64,000 nucleotides of DNA from Aspidiotus rigidus (lineage: Eukaryota; Arthropoda; Insecta; Hemiptera; Diaspididae): positions 20,785,501 through 20,849,500 of the forward strand of contig JAVHKY010000003.1 in assembly GCA_035079385.1 (NCBI GenBank), written 5' to 3'. A program made the position numbers and the translations under genes. Under the pieces are notes generated by a model that was given only the letters and a program-made list of their open reading frames with translations, did no database searches and was not told where the DNA came from. Shown here piece by piece: positions 10,971 through 58,335 of the stretch (position 1 is its first letter; every line of letters begins with the position of its first letter).

Positions 10971-13625
10971 AAACGACGGTTTCCTTAACGAAGTTAAGCG
11001 AGGAACGCAGGGAACCTGTTTTATGAGTCAAATGGGATTTGTTATTGAAAATTAAAGGAAGCCTAGACCTAGATAAAGCTAGTATAAAGAAGGCCTAGAC
11101 CTACTATAAGCCTAGTGTAATATAGTTTGAGAATATAAATTTTTTTCGAATCTCCAGCTATATATGATAGCTCGAGAGTTGACATTTCTCCAAGTACCTT
11201 TCATATCTTATATAGCTCGAGTGTCGACATTTTTCCAAGTCCCCCTCCTATCATATACAGGGTGGACCAGAAAGATGTTAACAGTTAAATGGACGTTTGC
11301 GTTAAATCTGTCGTAGCGTGAAAACGCAAAACGTTAGACGTATACTTTAAATGAAAAAATTTTGTTTCTCAATTTTATCTTTAATTTGAGCCATATACGA
11401 AGTTTCTACGACTTTTCTGAGCCGAGTTATGGACCAAAATGTGCTGAAATTTTACTGCGGGGGTTCCCAAGTGTGAATTATCAAAAAACAATTTTCCTGA
11501 TTGCAAGAATCGCGTAATCTTCAAAGTGTTCCCCGATCCTGGAGTAAAATTGAGCGCTGAATCCGAATAACATTGTTCAAAAATTCCGCGAAGCACCAAA
11601 ATGGCTTAATGGGTCCAAAAAGGGTCAAACTTTCCCCAAAATGATAAAACCGCCTTATTTTCGAAGTTTTTCTCGATTCTGAGATAAAATTGAGCGCTGA
11701 ACCTGAATAAAATTGTCTAAAAAATCTGCGAAGCACCAAAATGGGTTAATGAGCCCAAAAAGGGTCAAAATTTCCCCCAAAATGATAAAATTGCCTAAAC
11801 TTCAAAGTTTTTCTCAATTCTGAGATAAAATTTAGCGCTGAATCTGAATAAAAATGTTAAGAAATTGTGCGAAGCACCAAAATGGGTTAATGGAACCAAA
11901 AAGGGTCAACATTTCTCCAAAACGAAAAAAATCGCCTAACCTTCAAAGTTTTTCTTGATTCTAGGGTAAAATTGTGTGCTGAGGTAAAAAAAAACTGTTT
12001 AACTCTGCTTGGCAAGAAACAACAGGAGATTTTGCGAAAGCACCCGTCTTGATCATACACGGGGTCTCAGTCGATCTATGTTGAACCCAGGGATCATTCA
12101 AACACGAGGTCTTGATTGTTCCCTTACCGCGAGCTCATGACAAAAGTCGAGCTTGACGGTATCATTCCCTCCTCCGGGTGAAACCCCGAGAAATTCTGGG
12201 CGTTCGTCTGCCTCAATCAAAGACTGAGCTGTAGCTGATCGCTCATCACGAGCAAGACCGAATTTGCGTATCCTCCCATTGCCTGAATGAAAGAGTTTTC
12301 GCACTTCGGCCCGCTTCGTTCAAGGTGAGGCGTCAGTTGTTCTCTCATTGCAAGTACGCAATAGAAGACCAACTTGCGTTCTTTGACTGAAACAACGAGA
12401 GTTTTCGCACTTTTTCCCGCTTTGATCATACGCAGAGCCCTAGTCGGTCTCTCACCGCGAACCTTCAACGGAAGATGAATTTGTCGTCTCCCTCCAATCC
12501 CCCAAATGAGGAGAATTTCCGCGTTTCCTCTTTGGGATCTCTCACCCGACGCTTGTCGATCTCTCACTCCGCGAGCACTCAACGGCAGACGAACTTGTCG
12601 ACATTCCTTTTATCCCCTGAATCAACAATTTTACTGCATTTTTGATTTTTCATTTTGGAGACCATCTAGGGCCATTTCAGTATTATTCTCGGACTCGCCG
12701 CTAAATTTTACTTCAGAATTGAAAACAACTTTTGAAGATTACGCAATTTTTCATCTTGGAGGAATTTTGATTCTCTTTGAGCCCATCATCCCATTTTGGT
12801 GCTTCGAGGAATTTTCGAAGCATTTTTTTAGGACTTGGCGCAAAATTCCACTTTAAAATCGAATTGAAATTTGAAAGTTCGAACGATTTTCCAATTTGGG
12901 GGAATTTTGACCTTTTTTGGGCCCATTAACCCATGTCGGTGCTTCGAAGAATTTTTCAAACATTTTTTACAAACTCAGCGCGAAATTCCACTTGGGAATT
13001 GAAATACAATTCAAAAGTTTGAACGATTTTCCAACTTGGGGGAATTTTGACCCTTTTTGGGCCTATTAACCCATTTTGGTGCTTCTTAGGATTTTGTTAC
13101 TATTTTTCTCGTTTTCCCCATCCAAATTGACTTAAGAAACAATAATTTGATTATTAAAATTTTCGAAATTCAGCTCAATACTGTAAATTAATCAATTTTC
13201 AAGCCCTATTTTGGGAACCCTGGCGATCTTGTGAATTTTCGGCACATTTTGGTCCATAACTCGGCTCAGAAAGGTCGTAGAAACTTTGGATATGGCTCAA
13301 ATTGAAGATAAAATTGAGATACAAAATTCGTACGTCTAAATTATACGTCTAACGTTTTGCGTTTTCGTACTACGACAGATTTAGCGCAAACTCCCATTTA
13401 ACTGCTAACATATTTCTGGTCCACCCTGTATAGCTCGAGAGTCGAAATTTTTCCAAGTCCCCCTTCTATCATATATAGCTCGAGAGTCGAAATTTTTTCC
13501 AAGTCCCTCTCCTATCATATATGGCTCGAGAGTCGAAATTTTTCCAAGTTTATTGTCGGACGGCGCACGCCGCGCCGCACGGCAAGTTTCTCAAAAAGCC
13601 CCCCATAAAACAGGTTCCCTGTTAA
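10971..13625. mobile_element. Hairpin-ended minisatellite element, interrupted copy
   Basis: The left (two-hairpin) end has CTTAAC-GAA-GTTAAG at 10984-10998, then CAGG-GAA-CCTG at 11008-11018. The right (one-hairpin) end has AACAGG-TTC-CCTGTT at 13609-13623. Both ends lie next to A runs. The interior holds CCTAG-rich sequence and units of the 45-bp minisatellite. A 2.17-kb TA-flanked element (11258-13428) has split one minisatellite unit, so the native element is about 480 bp. Confidence 0.75.
11258..13428. mobile_element. 2.17-kb foldback DNA element with TA target duplication
   Basis: The ends are CAGGGTGGACCAGAAA and its complement, with arms of about 200 bp that stay similar inward. TA flanks both sides (11256-11257 and 13429-13430). 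Removing the element and one TA restores the minisatellite word TATCATATATAGCTCGAG exactly. The interior has inverted ~130-bp sub-repeats (11520-11990 against 12640-13110) containing GCACCAAAATGGGTTAATG. There is no transposase. TA targeting fits the Tc1/mariner group or a relative; this copy is non-autonomous. Confidence 0.85.
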
Positions 13626-15073
13626 AAAGAAGTTCGTGGTTGATCAATTCTGAAGTTTTTGAGGTCCAGAAGTGGAGAAAAGGCAGTCGCGTGTACCTAA
13701 AGCAGAGCCAGTAGAATTTTGGTTATAGTTTCAAATACTCGAGTATAAAACAAAAAATAAAAATTATTTTGTGGACCTGAGACATTTTTTGGCATTTATC
13801 TTCTAAATATTTCTTCGGAAAATACCATTAAGGTGTTTGCGTAATTCATTTACTTTGGTTTATTTTTTGGGATAGTCGAAGTTTTACGAAGACGTTGAAA
13901 AATAGTTGATTGATTGTCAAGCTTCAAGTTTTTGTTGGAAGGTAAAGGTGGGAGAGGATAGACTCAAGTCATCAAATGGTTCAAGTCAATCGCGGGTGAC
14001 GGAAGCCAAAGGATGCAGAAACTTGGATCGATTAGAAGAGGTGTTATTTCAATATTGGGTCATTGGAAAAAACTCACGAGGATAGATAAATTCATTGTAA
14101 AATTTTTGATAAGGTATATTTGATAGGCGGGGTGGGGGGGAGTAAAATAAGCAAGAAGGCGTGATTTTTTTCAACTAAAACAAAGACCGTGAAATCTTGG
14201 AAATTTTGGTTTATTATTTATTTATTTTACGAGCATTTGAGCATCACTAAGGGCTATTTGCTCGATCGAAAAGGAGGTGGATTACAAATTATATATCATT
14301 ACTTACAACTTAATGTTATAATTTAGGTGGTATAATATATGATTATTAACAGAAGAGTTAGATGTAATTGAAAAATCTGGTGGTTTCTAAGTAGTTCAAA
14401 GTTCAGTCTATTGATTCAGAGTTGTCTTTTAAGGCAAGGTGAATGGAAGAAGGAATATTGAGGGCAGACCGAGTGGGATGAAGAACCGAACAAGAGAAGA
14501 AATGTTAGATGGCCATGAGTCAGACGTGTGTGTCCTATTCTCAAACGAGTTAAGATGACTTCTCGTCATCGTTGAAAAAAGTTGTTGGTGTAGTGTACTT
14601 TATGATGGGCACTCGGGGGGGTCGGGTGAATGGGAATTTGTGACGTGGGTGACTGAAGCTTATTCACAGCGTGCATCACAGTTGGGAGACGACCAGGGTT
14701 GGGAAAAGATTCATTAGACTGAATTAGCAGTTAGGTTAGTGTGAATTCGAGGTTCAATTCAGCTTGTAGGACATGTTGGGTCACTCCATTCTCACACTCC
14801 TGAGTAACTGAAAGGGAGAAAAAAAGTGTTTTTATAATACATGAAGCGAAAGTGCTGCGTATCGTGTTCGTTTTTCGTAGCGAAACATGCCGTTATCAGA
14901 ACCGTGGCGAAAATGTTTTACCAGTGGCGAAAATATTTTACCCGTGGCGAAAATGAAGTCAGTGGTGCCATTTGAAAAATTCGTAAACATTCTTTTTGAA
15001 TGATAACCAATTTAAATTGTAGGCCTAAGTGTTTCTTTCACTACATGTATTATAAAAAGTACTGTTTGTAATT
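13626..15073. other. No gene; short tandem GTGGCGAAAAT words near the end
   Basis: Largely featureless AT-rich sequence with a G-run at about 14125. At 14890-14960 a 20-22 bp unit containing GTGGCGAAAAT occurs three times, just outside the hairpin element that follows and sharing its subterminal word. Confidence 0.35.
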
Positions 15074-15172
15074 CGTGTCGAAAACAAACGATATTGGAAC
15101 TCGCTTATCCACACTCGCTTTGCTCGTGTGGCTACACTGCGCTCGTTCCAATATCGTTCATTTTCGCCACTT
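15074..15172. repeat. Nested hairpin, small palindromic element
   Basis: The outer stem is AACGATATTGGAAC (15087-15100) with its exact complement (15145-15158), and GTGKCGAAAA words pair further out. Inside is a second stem, CCACAC with GTGTGG. Size and symmetry suggest a palindromic MITE. Confidence 0.6.
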
Positions 15173-15643
15173 ATTACAAAATATACTATTGCTCACGTTT
15201 TTCTCTTACCCCTGCTCTTTCAGTCGTTCGGCCATAAAGGTAGTACAGTCCCCCCTTTTTCAACATTTAAATATTACATAAAGCGAAAATGACATTAATT
15301 TCATTACACATGTACAGACTCACTCATCTTCGGAACATCATCTGACTTGTCGAATGCACATACGTCTTTCAAGACGAAAAACTAAATTCCTGCGTGAAAG
15401 ATTTCGAATCGAATCACGTCGACGTACGAGCATCTGAAATTTCACACTACAAAAGTTTACTGTATATTTTCAATGGAGAAATTTGTTACTGGTGTTCGAA
15501 AACAATTTTCAACACCATACAAAAGCGAATGAAAGAAAGGGTTGTCACGCTCGATTAACCGTAAAGATAAACCTTGACAGCTACAATCTCTGGTTGCTAA
15601 CTTTCCTCAACCAGACTAGGAGTGCTACATAAATACTGTACAG

Positions 15644-49945
<34,302 letters not shown>

Positions 49946-50886
49946 CGTTCGCTATCCATCTCGCAATAGAAGTGAATAGTACTCTCATCAGATCAACGAA
50001 CGACCGATTTGTCACTGAACAAAACAAACCATCCATTCAGATACGAATTAGCCCTATGTACCGGTATCGAAACTGATTCCATGGTTCCAATACTTGTTGA
50101 ACAAATGTATCTCACAATTGACGTACTGGATATACGTCAAACGATCTAGATCCAGCAGTTCTTTCTGCCTTTCTTCGAAAATAATAAAAGTAAACGCGTA
50201 GGCTGTCACTCTCTTCCTCTCGCGCTATATACGTTCCTCGATGTCGCAAACAAAAGTTGCTTCATATTTTCTTTGATAGTACTAAAAAGCATCGCCTTTG
50301 CATCTACAATATATTTTCTTTTCTGTACAACTTCTTTTATTTGTCTTTAGTTTTACTGAATTTGCACTGAATGATTCTTATTTAGCGGATAAATCGCATT
50401 TCCAGCACCTTTGAGGCAAGTCGGATTGCTAGCATTTTCGAATCTTTTGATAATTGCAAGATCTGCTCGTGACTGTTTTTGATGAAGCCACTTTTCAATG
50501 TGTCTAGCAATATTTTATTGTTAAAAGTTGTACTTTTTCAGGGTAGAAAAAAAGCGAACGGCTTTACGCTTTCACCGGAGGTGGGTATTTTGATAAACGG
50601 GGATACCCATTCTTAAAAGCATTTAATCTTGTTTTTCTAGCATTTCAAATCATTTATAAGAATTTTTAAAACTCGAAAACACATTCTTGTTTCTCTCTTT
50701 TTTATGTAAGCTGAATAAAACATCAAATTAATGTACTTTATAAAACAATACATTATCTATACGCAAAAAGTAGATTTTTTTTCCTTAACATTACAGTTTT
50801 CACAATTACTGAGCATTGCGACTCAATGTGTACAAAATGAGAGTGAAAAAAAGTTTAGATGAATTCACCCGCGTCGGTAAACAAGA
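49946..50886. other. Convergent intergenic region (3' ends)
   Basis: Separates the stop codons of the synaptotagmin (+) and PLAA (-). AATAATAAAA at about 50181 and GAATAAAACA at about 50712 are candidate polyadenylation signals for the plus-strand gene. Confidence 0.4.
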
Positions 50887-53800
50887 TCAAGGTATTAAAG
50901 ATAGAACGCATTTAGAACATTTCTGAACCTTTTCGGATGCGTTATTTGAACAATTGGAAATGAGCTGTTTTAGCGTGGAGTCGACGCAGTTTACTAATTC
51001 ATTGGATTGCGTGAAAATGGTACCGAAAGTAACAAGAGCTCTGAATATAGCTTCGGAGTCGGTCAACAGCGGGAAAACATTAATCATATTCAACAGCATC
51101 ACAGATTGGCTTTCGATATCTTTTTTCTTGAAGAATAAAGTTGATAAATTTAAAGCTAAGGTCACGAGAGCGATCTGCAAAAACAAAAATGAAAATTAAA
51201 CGACGATATTTTAACATCAGATCTTCCGAAGAATTAAAATTTACCTGCATTGATTTATTCGTCACGTCACCGAGATTACCGACGGTTTCGATAAGAAAAT
51301 CTTTATGGCTCAGTAATAATTCTTCTCCAGTGCGATGAGATAACATATTTGACATCGTTCTCAAACTCAACATTTGGTTAACAGTAGAAGAATCAGATTG
51401 CAGATTATCCTTCAGATAACCGAATGTAAATTTGTCAGAACATATATTGGTATTTACGCCTTCGTTCCTCACAGCCAAGCGAAGAATATCCAAAACTGGG
51501 AAAATGCACTCTGAGAACAAAATTGGACGAGTTTAAATAAGAAAAAACGTTAACCATGTTGAAGTATTTCAGTATTATTTATTACATACCTTTCGGCCAG
51601 TTGAGTAACTTCTTCAAGATCTCCACAGTATCGGTTGAATAGTTTGTAGTCGCAGGATCGCACAGTTTAGTTACACTTTTGAGTTCATTTTCGGGAAATT
51701 TCAACGATTCATTATCCAAGCTGTTATTAAACGAGATCAATTTATCTGTAAATTGACGAAGCGGAAAGTTAATACTGGCGAAGACGCAAAGACCCAAGTT
51801 ACATTAAAATAAAAGTGATTCAAATCTTGGAAATTAACAACGGATCTCCTCATGTTCGAATAAATCGCCTTGAAAATAAAATAAGTTCTCTCTTCCTAAA
51901 TGATAACACTATCGAACAGTTATCCTTCAGATTGCTAGTTTTTACTTGATTGTAGAAGTATTTTCAATTGTGAATTTAAATCTTCTTTTCGCTACCTCTA
52001 CTTCTTGAGTAGTCACAATTAAACAACTGATCTTTCCTCATTGAATATCAAAAGTTCAGAAGGATTCGACGTTCTTCAAAATGAGTAATTTGCGGTCTTG
52101 CGAAACGTTGTGTTTCTATAGTGTCATTATCATCCTGGCTCCAGAAAATCGAAAATTATTTGTTCAAAGAATATTGAATCTTTCTGAATTTTCGATATGG
52201 AAGAAGTTTCAAGCTAAATTTTCACATTCAAGTTCATCTGCTCATCACCAATATGATAATATTGCGATATGTTCTGAAAATAATAACAAAGTGTTCATAT
52301 TTTACGGTATTACTCAAAAACGTGACGCGATAACAAAAAACGGGAAACGGATTTGAGTTTAGTGTTGAAAATACCTCTACAAAAATTTTGTTTTGTCAAG
52401 TAGTATAATTATCAAGAAGAAAATAATTTGGAACATACGGATAAATTCATTGAACTCGTACTTCGAAAATTGAGAGTTTAAGGTGAGAAGTTCGAAAATA
52501 ACGAATAGTAATTTTTTCAATTGAGAATCCTCTTTATTACGATGAAAAAGTTGGGAATAAGAGTTTGTTATCTAATGAAATAGTCCAAATTTACTTCGAA
52601 TAAAAAAGTAATCTTGGTCAACCTACCGATTATCTGATTGATATTCGCTTGATCAAATTTAATATATGATGTTTGCGGGAAGAAACCATTGCTTTGATAT
52701 CCTGTAAATAATAAAATAAGCAATAATATCGCTATAAACTACAGGTTTACTGAAGGAGCGCTGAAGCTCTCTCGAACACACAAAGAACTCATATCTCTAA
52801 CGAAGGAAAAAAGAAGGAGAAGTAAATAGTTATTCACTTTTATATAATCATCGTCATCGTATCATAAAATTGTGCCCCTTTTCTCAACAAACAAGGTCAA
52901 TGTTATAATGAAAGTACTTGTGGAGAAATCCCCGTTATTTCTCTGAAAAAAATGTTCACTCTGTATGCGTCGATGTTATATAAATATAAAAAGGATTCTT
53001 ACCGGGAGTTACGTCCATGGAAACACCCGGTACATATCGGCTGCCTCCAGTGAATGGGTCAGTATTACCGCCAGTATGAGAAGCACTATTACCAGGCACG
53101 TAACGATTACCTCCTGCTCGACAAATACAATTGTGTCACAATACTTTCATACCAAATGCTATGAAAATTTTCAAATTTACGTACCCGTGAAAGGATCTGT
53201 GTACTCTTGAGGGGGTGGAACTATGGGAGCGTTATTCTGCTTCGAATTATTAATAATAAAATTAGCGGTTTGCTCTAGATACACTTGAGGTAAGTTATGT
53301 TTATGAATAAATGCCTGAGCTACGTGCCACGGATCCTGGTTTCTATTATAGGGCAATTTTAATGGCGGTTTGCCATCTTCAATGTCAACACTAAACACGA
53401 AATCGTACTCCTACAAAAACGTAAAAATTAGTTACCGAATTCTAAATATGAAATACTTCGTAAAGAAAATTACTCACTATTCCGTCGAATAAAACTTTCC
53501 CTGAACTTTCTTGCGTTCCACCACTACCGCTCACCACATTTCCTAACTTATTCCATTTATTTTCCGCCAGCGACCAAGTATATGATACAACTCCTCCTCC
53601 TTCCCGGACCAGTCTAATTTGTCCTTCCGTTGTCCCAGGGCCTTCCAGAGCTTCGAGTCCTGGTAAATCAGACACATTGATACCGCCTAGATGTTGTTCG
53701 GCTTTGGTTTGCAGCGCGGTCACTTCGCTTTCGAATACTGATAATGCTTCATCATCCGCTTGTCGCTCTAAACAAGTAGTAAATATTCGTATGACGCCGT

Positions 53801-55106
53801 CGCAAGACGCCGTTACCACATCCTTATTCGGTAATATAGCTCCCGACCAAACGCTCTGCGCTGGCAACGTTATCCTCTCTTGATCACCATCAGCCCATAG
53901 CAGAACACAGCGATCTTCGCCGACTGTGAGAAATCTTTCCTCTCGAACGAATAAGCTGAGGATTAAAAATATCTTCTGGGTGAAAATATTCGATACGCGA
54001 ATCTTGTTCGTTCAAATATACAATACAAACTTGTAAATAAAATTTGGATGTCCGTATAAAGTTTCAATACATTCTCCAGACTTCAAAGACCATCGACGAA
54101 CTGTGGCGTCATTGCTGCATGACAGAATTTGATCGTCGTTTAATTTTGCAATATCTCGCACAACATCTGTGTGGCCTACCAAAAAATATGAATTCAATTT
54201 CATACCCTTTCTTGTTTAAGGTTTAAATGTAAGTAGGTTACTGCTGCTAAAATAAATTATCATAAAGGATGAATTAATTTAATGAAGTAGTGCATTAAAT
54301 TAATTTATCCTTTATGATAATTTATTTTATCATTTGAAATGTGCCGTAAAAATTTGGAACATCGAATCAATTTTATAGGTTATTGCTCCTCACACCTACC
54401 TGTCAAAGTTTTTACCAGATTTCCATTCGGTAGGAAGACTTTGATGGTCTTATCGGCAGATCCCGTCACAATAAGATCATTTCTCGGTTGCAAGACTGTC
54501 CACACAGAAGCATCATGTTTTCTGATGGTTAAAACACACGTTCCACTCGTTTGTGAAAGTTTCCACATTCTGACAGTCGTATCCCAGGATGCACTCAAGA
54601 TGACATTCTCTTCTATACCGTTCACGATTTTCGTCACTAAGTAGAACAAGAGGAATCGTATCGTGATCCAAGAAACTCATATGTAAATTCTATCAGTTTT
54701 CAATTAGTACCTGCATTTTCATGTCCGGTGAGCTTGAAGATAGGTTCAGACGAATCTGGTGTAAAAGCCAAGATAGTATTATCATTACTGCCTGTCAAAA
54801 TTACACTACGTGGAAAAATGTCGTTGGCTGGTACCACACAAACGCACATAACGAAGTTTGTATGCCCAGTGAACGTTTGAGTTTCAGTATAACCGGCATT
54901 GTGTCTACAAAATAACACGGAATCCTTTAAATCGAGTAAGTCTTACGAGGCGAAATGATAATACAATAATGTACTCACTGGTTCGGAGTCCATAATTTCG
55001 CTGTCTTATCTCTTGAACAAGATACGATGCATCCGTCTTGAGTGACTGTGACACCTCGCACATCGCTCTTATGCCCGTAAAGAACTGTACTCAATTTATG
55101 AGGCAT
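50887..55106 (-). CDS. PLAA: Phospholipase A2-activating protein (PLAA/Doa1/Ufd3)
   Basis: Ubiquitin-binding cofactor of p97/VCP acting in protein turnover and endosomal or lysosomal sorting. Minus-strand exons: 54979-55106, 54711-54904, 54400-54636, 54031-54175, 53478-53955, 53185-53410, 53003-53113, 52627-52701, 51590-51745, 51245-51510 and 50887-51174. All join in phase to give 767 aa plus TGA, close to the human length of about 795. Residues 1 to about 300 are WD40 repeats (for example CIVSCSRDKTAKLW and QILSCSNDATVRRW). Residues about 335-455 form the PFU domain, including YNRNQDPWHVAQAFIHKHNL. The linker has two DPFTG...RYVPG repeats (about 466-500). The PUL armadillo-like domain fills about 510-767. 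Start ATG at 55106-55104 gives MPHKLSTVLYGHKSDVRGV, typical of the family. Introns are 67-224 bp except an 881-bp one (51746-52626) and one of 301 bp (52702-53002). Confidence 0.95.
54248..54329. repeat. 82-bp near-perfect palindrome in a PLAA intron
   Basis: 36-nt arms with one mismatch (54248-54283 and 54294-54329) and a 10-nt loop, in the 223-bp intron at 54176-54399. The arms contain AAATTATCATAAAGGAT. It could be a tiny MITE or a cruciform-forming element. Confidence 0.85.
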
Positions 55107-55816
55107 TGTTACGATAACTGAGTAAAACTGTAGCGAAAGAAATAGAATGGGGCTGATGGCAAGAGGAAATTCTATGTGAATGACAAGTACTGTCAATTCA
55201 TAATCGTTCACAATGAAAGTTTGACATGACCATTTCAATAATATTTAAAAACAATAACGAGTGGGCAAGAAAATCCTCAAATCACGACAATAGTAACGGC
55301 TATTAATAAGACGTACTTTCAAAATTACGATGCTTATGGTATCTCAATTCTCAGGTTTATTAGTATGCCTGTATCAACAATGATTGTAATTCATGCAGTT
55401 TGCAGGTTGCAGAGTGCACGGTCATACATTGCAAAGTCTTGCGGGAAAAAGATACTTTTCTGTCGATCCAGTCATCGAATAGAGATTCAGGAACCAGAGA
55501 AAAGGATTCTTCTGGCACATTCAAAAAGTCGTTTTTCCTTGATCGTTTTATCAGGTCGCTCGTTCCATCAAATTTTAACAGCACTTTCTAGCGGACACTT
55601 CGTTACCTCAGTCCCTTATCAGCAAACTTCAAGCTCGATCCATTTAGCAGTCAGTAAAAAATTCCCGGTATCTGAGAAAACATGAAAAATCTGATTGAGG
55701 CATCTCATATTATTTTCTGACCAGAGTTCTATATAGACTTTATTATCGAAATATCACCAGTCTATGATTCTGATCAGAAATAGCTTTCTTGTTTTTATTT
55801 TGAGTACACGATCGAT
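55107..55816. promoter_or_regulatory. Divergent intergenic region PLAA / PUS10
   Basis: A 710-bp spacer separates the start codons of two housekeeping genes on opposite strands, so it should hold both promoters. No TATA box placement or core motif is clear. Confidence 0.5.
55360..55584 (-). CDS. Unassigned open frame in the divergent spacer
   Basis: A minus-strand frame of 74 codons, preceded by a possible acceptor (CGCTAG at 55593-55588). The peptide has ordinary protein-like composition with a cluster FDDWIDRKVSFSRKTLQ. No family is recognised. A plus-strand frame of 106 codons overlaps it, so one or both are chance. It could be the last exon of a minus-strand gene antisense to the 5' part of PUS10. 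Confidence 0.2.
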   Translation of the reverse strand: MLLKFDGTSDLIKRSRKNDFLNVPEESFSLVPESLFDDWIDRKVSFSRKTLQCMTVHSATCKLHELQSLLIQAY

Positions 55817-58052
55817 ATGGCCACAGGGAAAGAAAAGGAATATCGAGAAGTCTATAAAGAACTGAGGAAGAATGGAGCTTGCAAATTATGTTCTTATCGA
55901 TTTCTCTGTATAGCCGAATTTGTATCTCTGTCAGACGAATTTCTGGAATCGGTAAGAATGATTTCTTTGCCTAATTTTTCAAGATTTATCGCTCATATGT
56001 AGATCAATTTTTGCTCTCCTTCCTGATTGTTTAGCAAGGTTACGAAGATTCGGCGAATGATATCAAAATGAAGAAGACCAACAGTTGTGTTATTTGCCTC
56101 GGTTTACTCGAAGCTGCAGTCGTTGAAGAAGCGAAGAAACGTGTAAATATTGGTAATCTCGCATCCGTATGTTTTGTCTTGAAAGTTCAGTGATTACATT
56201 ATATCCTCAGATTCTGGAGGAAGTTCTAAAATGCAATTACGATTGTACGTCGTATATGTTGGGTCTTGTGATCCCAGTGAGTAGCAAGTTACGCGAACAT
56301 TCGACGTATGTATTCCTGAAAACAAGATTTCAAGAACTATATAAAGACTGCCCTTATTCGCCTCGGCTTGGCCTGAAAGAATCGTGGCGACATCTTTATT
56401 GTCCGGCGATTTCTGAATTGATTGGAAAACGCTTGAATGTAAAATCTGAAATGTCCATTCAGGTCGAATTTACCTACGTCGACGATCGGAAAGATTACAG
56501 TCCTATGTCAGTAATGATTTAAGTTGAAAATAAAGGTCAACGGTTGCCCGTCTTCATGTGATGTAATATTTTAACGTGATATCTCTTCAGCACGCCGGTT
56601 ATTCGAGAACAAGCCAGAAAACAGAAATTAGGCGTGACTTGTTGTATGAAACTGATGAATGAATCGGACTTCGCGAAATTATTTCCTTTTCCTTTGGCTG
56701 TGCCGAATGAAAACGTCCGTGTAAATTCCGTCTCTATTAAGAGAGATTCCATATTTTTGGCTGGTAAGACCAACATAATGAGCCTCGGTAAGTTATTATC
56801 ATCTTTTGCTAAATTTTGAAATATTTTACAGGTAGGTATAATAAATACTCCCGGGAATTATCCCAAACACCTTGGATTTTACCGGATGGGGAGAGAAAAA
56901 TGGCATTATCTGTTGAAGAAATCATTTCAAATAAATTGAAAGAAATTATGAAGGCTAGTGGTGAGTACGAAAAGTATCTGTAGGACTCAGATGTGGAGTT
57001 CTTTGACTTCAGCTAAATTTTGTTCGATGAAGATCTTCCCTCCCCTCAATTATCTTGTGAATCGATATGGGGATAGAATGTTGATAAATTTTTGTGTTCT
57101 AGATTCTAGGTTTTCTTCATCAGGACGAGAAGATGTAGATGTGCGTACTTTGGGGAATGGACGTCCGTTCGGAGTGGAACTTATCAACCCGCGAGTCTCG
57201 CAAATCAGTCCAGAAAAAGTTCGCGAAGTAGAAAAAGAGATAAATAAATGCGGGGAGAAATTAGTTTACGTGCGTGATTTACAGTTGGTTTCTAAGTGCG
57301 TAAGAGAATTAATTCCTGGAAGACATTGTATCAAATAGTATTTCAACGACTTAGAGCGTATTTACTTTCAGAGCCGAAATGCTTAGTTTGAAAGACGGAG
57401 AAGAGACAAAAACCAAGAATTATTGCTGTGTGTGTGTAATCGAAAAACCCATGACGATCGAAGAAATACGAAGCAAAATTCCGACGCAAGAGTTCACCAT
57501 CCAACAGAAAACACCAATACGGGTATTACATAGGCGAACTTTGGCGACGAGGTCTAAAATAATTCATAAGTTGACTGCTCACGGTGTCAATGTTACCTGT
57601 CCAAAAAGTACAGTTTATTTTTTTCTTGGCGTCTTTGTACTGTAATGTGAGGATTTACTCATTGTTCTCCTTACTGAGCGTAGATGGTACAATTTTTAAA
57701 CTGAATTTGAAAACTGAAGCTGGAACCTACATCAAAGAATTTGTTCACGGCGATTTTGGACGCACGCAACCGAATATGGCTTCGTTTTTGGGTGATATAC
57801 CGGTGGACGTTTTGGCGCTCGATGTGACTGTAGGTGGCTTCTTATTTTAAAACTTGAAATTTTATATAAAGTGAAAACAACAAATCTGTAAACTATGACG
57901 TGTAGAGCTTCCTGTTTCCAATTACTCGACGGGAAACTGAATTTCCGCTATTATAATTATGCTTGTTTTCATTCATGTTTCCATAGAACGTTGCAGTCGA
58001 ATGGCCTCCATCGCTAAATTACGATCCAAAAGATAAAGACGGAAAGATGTAG
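55817..58052 (+). CDS. PUS10: tRNA pseudouridine synthase PUS10
   Basis: Makes pseudouridine at tRNA positions 54/55; in mammals it also has roles in microRNA processing. Exons: 55817-55951, 56035-56142, 56211-56506, 56591-56763, 56832-56960, 57103-57295, 57372-57583, 57684-57829 and 57987-58052. They join in phase to give 485 aa (human 529). An N-terminal zinc-binding region has CKLC (22-25) and CVIC (63-66), part of the THUMP-containing domain. The catalytic domain has FSSSGREDVDVRTLGNGRPF at 284-303, the conserved motif carrying the catalytic Asp, then VRDLQLVSK, QKTPIRVLHRR and AGTYIKEFVHGDFGRTQPN. It ends VAVEWPPSLNYDP, as in the family. The least certain joins are exon 3 to 4 (donor AT|GTCAGT) and exon 7 to 8 (donor CACG|GTGTCA), chosen by phase. 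Introns are 68-157 bp. Confidence 0.95.
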
Positions 58053-58335
58053 ACATCCTGAAAAAATTAGGTTCCTACGAGTTTTACTAACGATTGTCAC
58101 TGTGCTGAATCGTACGTGTTGCAAGTCAATTCGTGGTTTTTTGATGATATTGATTAACTTTGAAATGTGAGAAGTGCCGGTAAATACTTGATTGACGTGT
58201 TCCGTTCGATAAAATAATTAAGAAAATATTATTTTTGATAACTTTCCAACGATTGTCTCGTTTTTATCTTAATATTCCAGTATTGACATTTTGAACGTTG
58301 TATTTCTAAAATACAAAACGATGTTAAATTTATTC

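Noticed and set aside
52081..52356. 91-codon plus-strand frame
   Set aside because: Lies inside the 881-bp PLAA intron on the other strand, with no recognised similarity or splice partners.
55365..55685. 106-codon plus-strand frame between PLAA and PUS10
   Set aside because: No domain, ends before PUS10, and overlaps an equally open minus-strand frame; no reason to prefer it.
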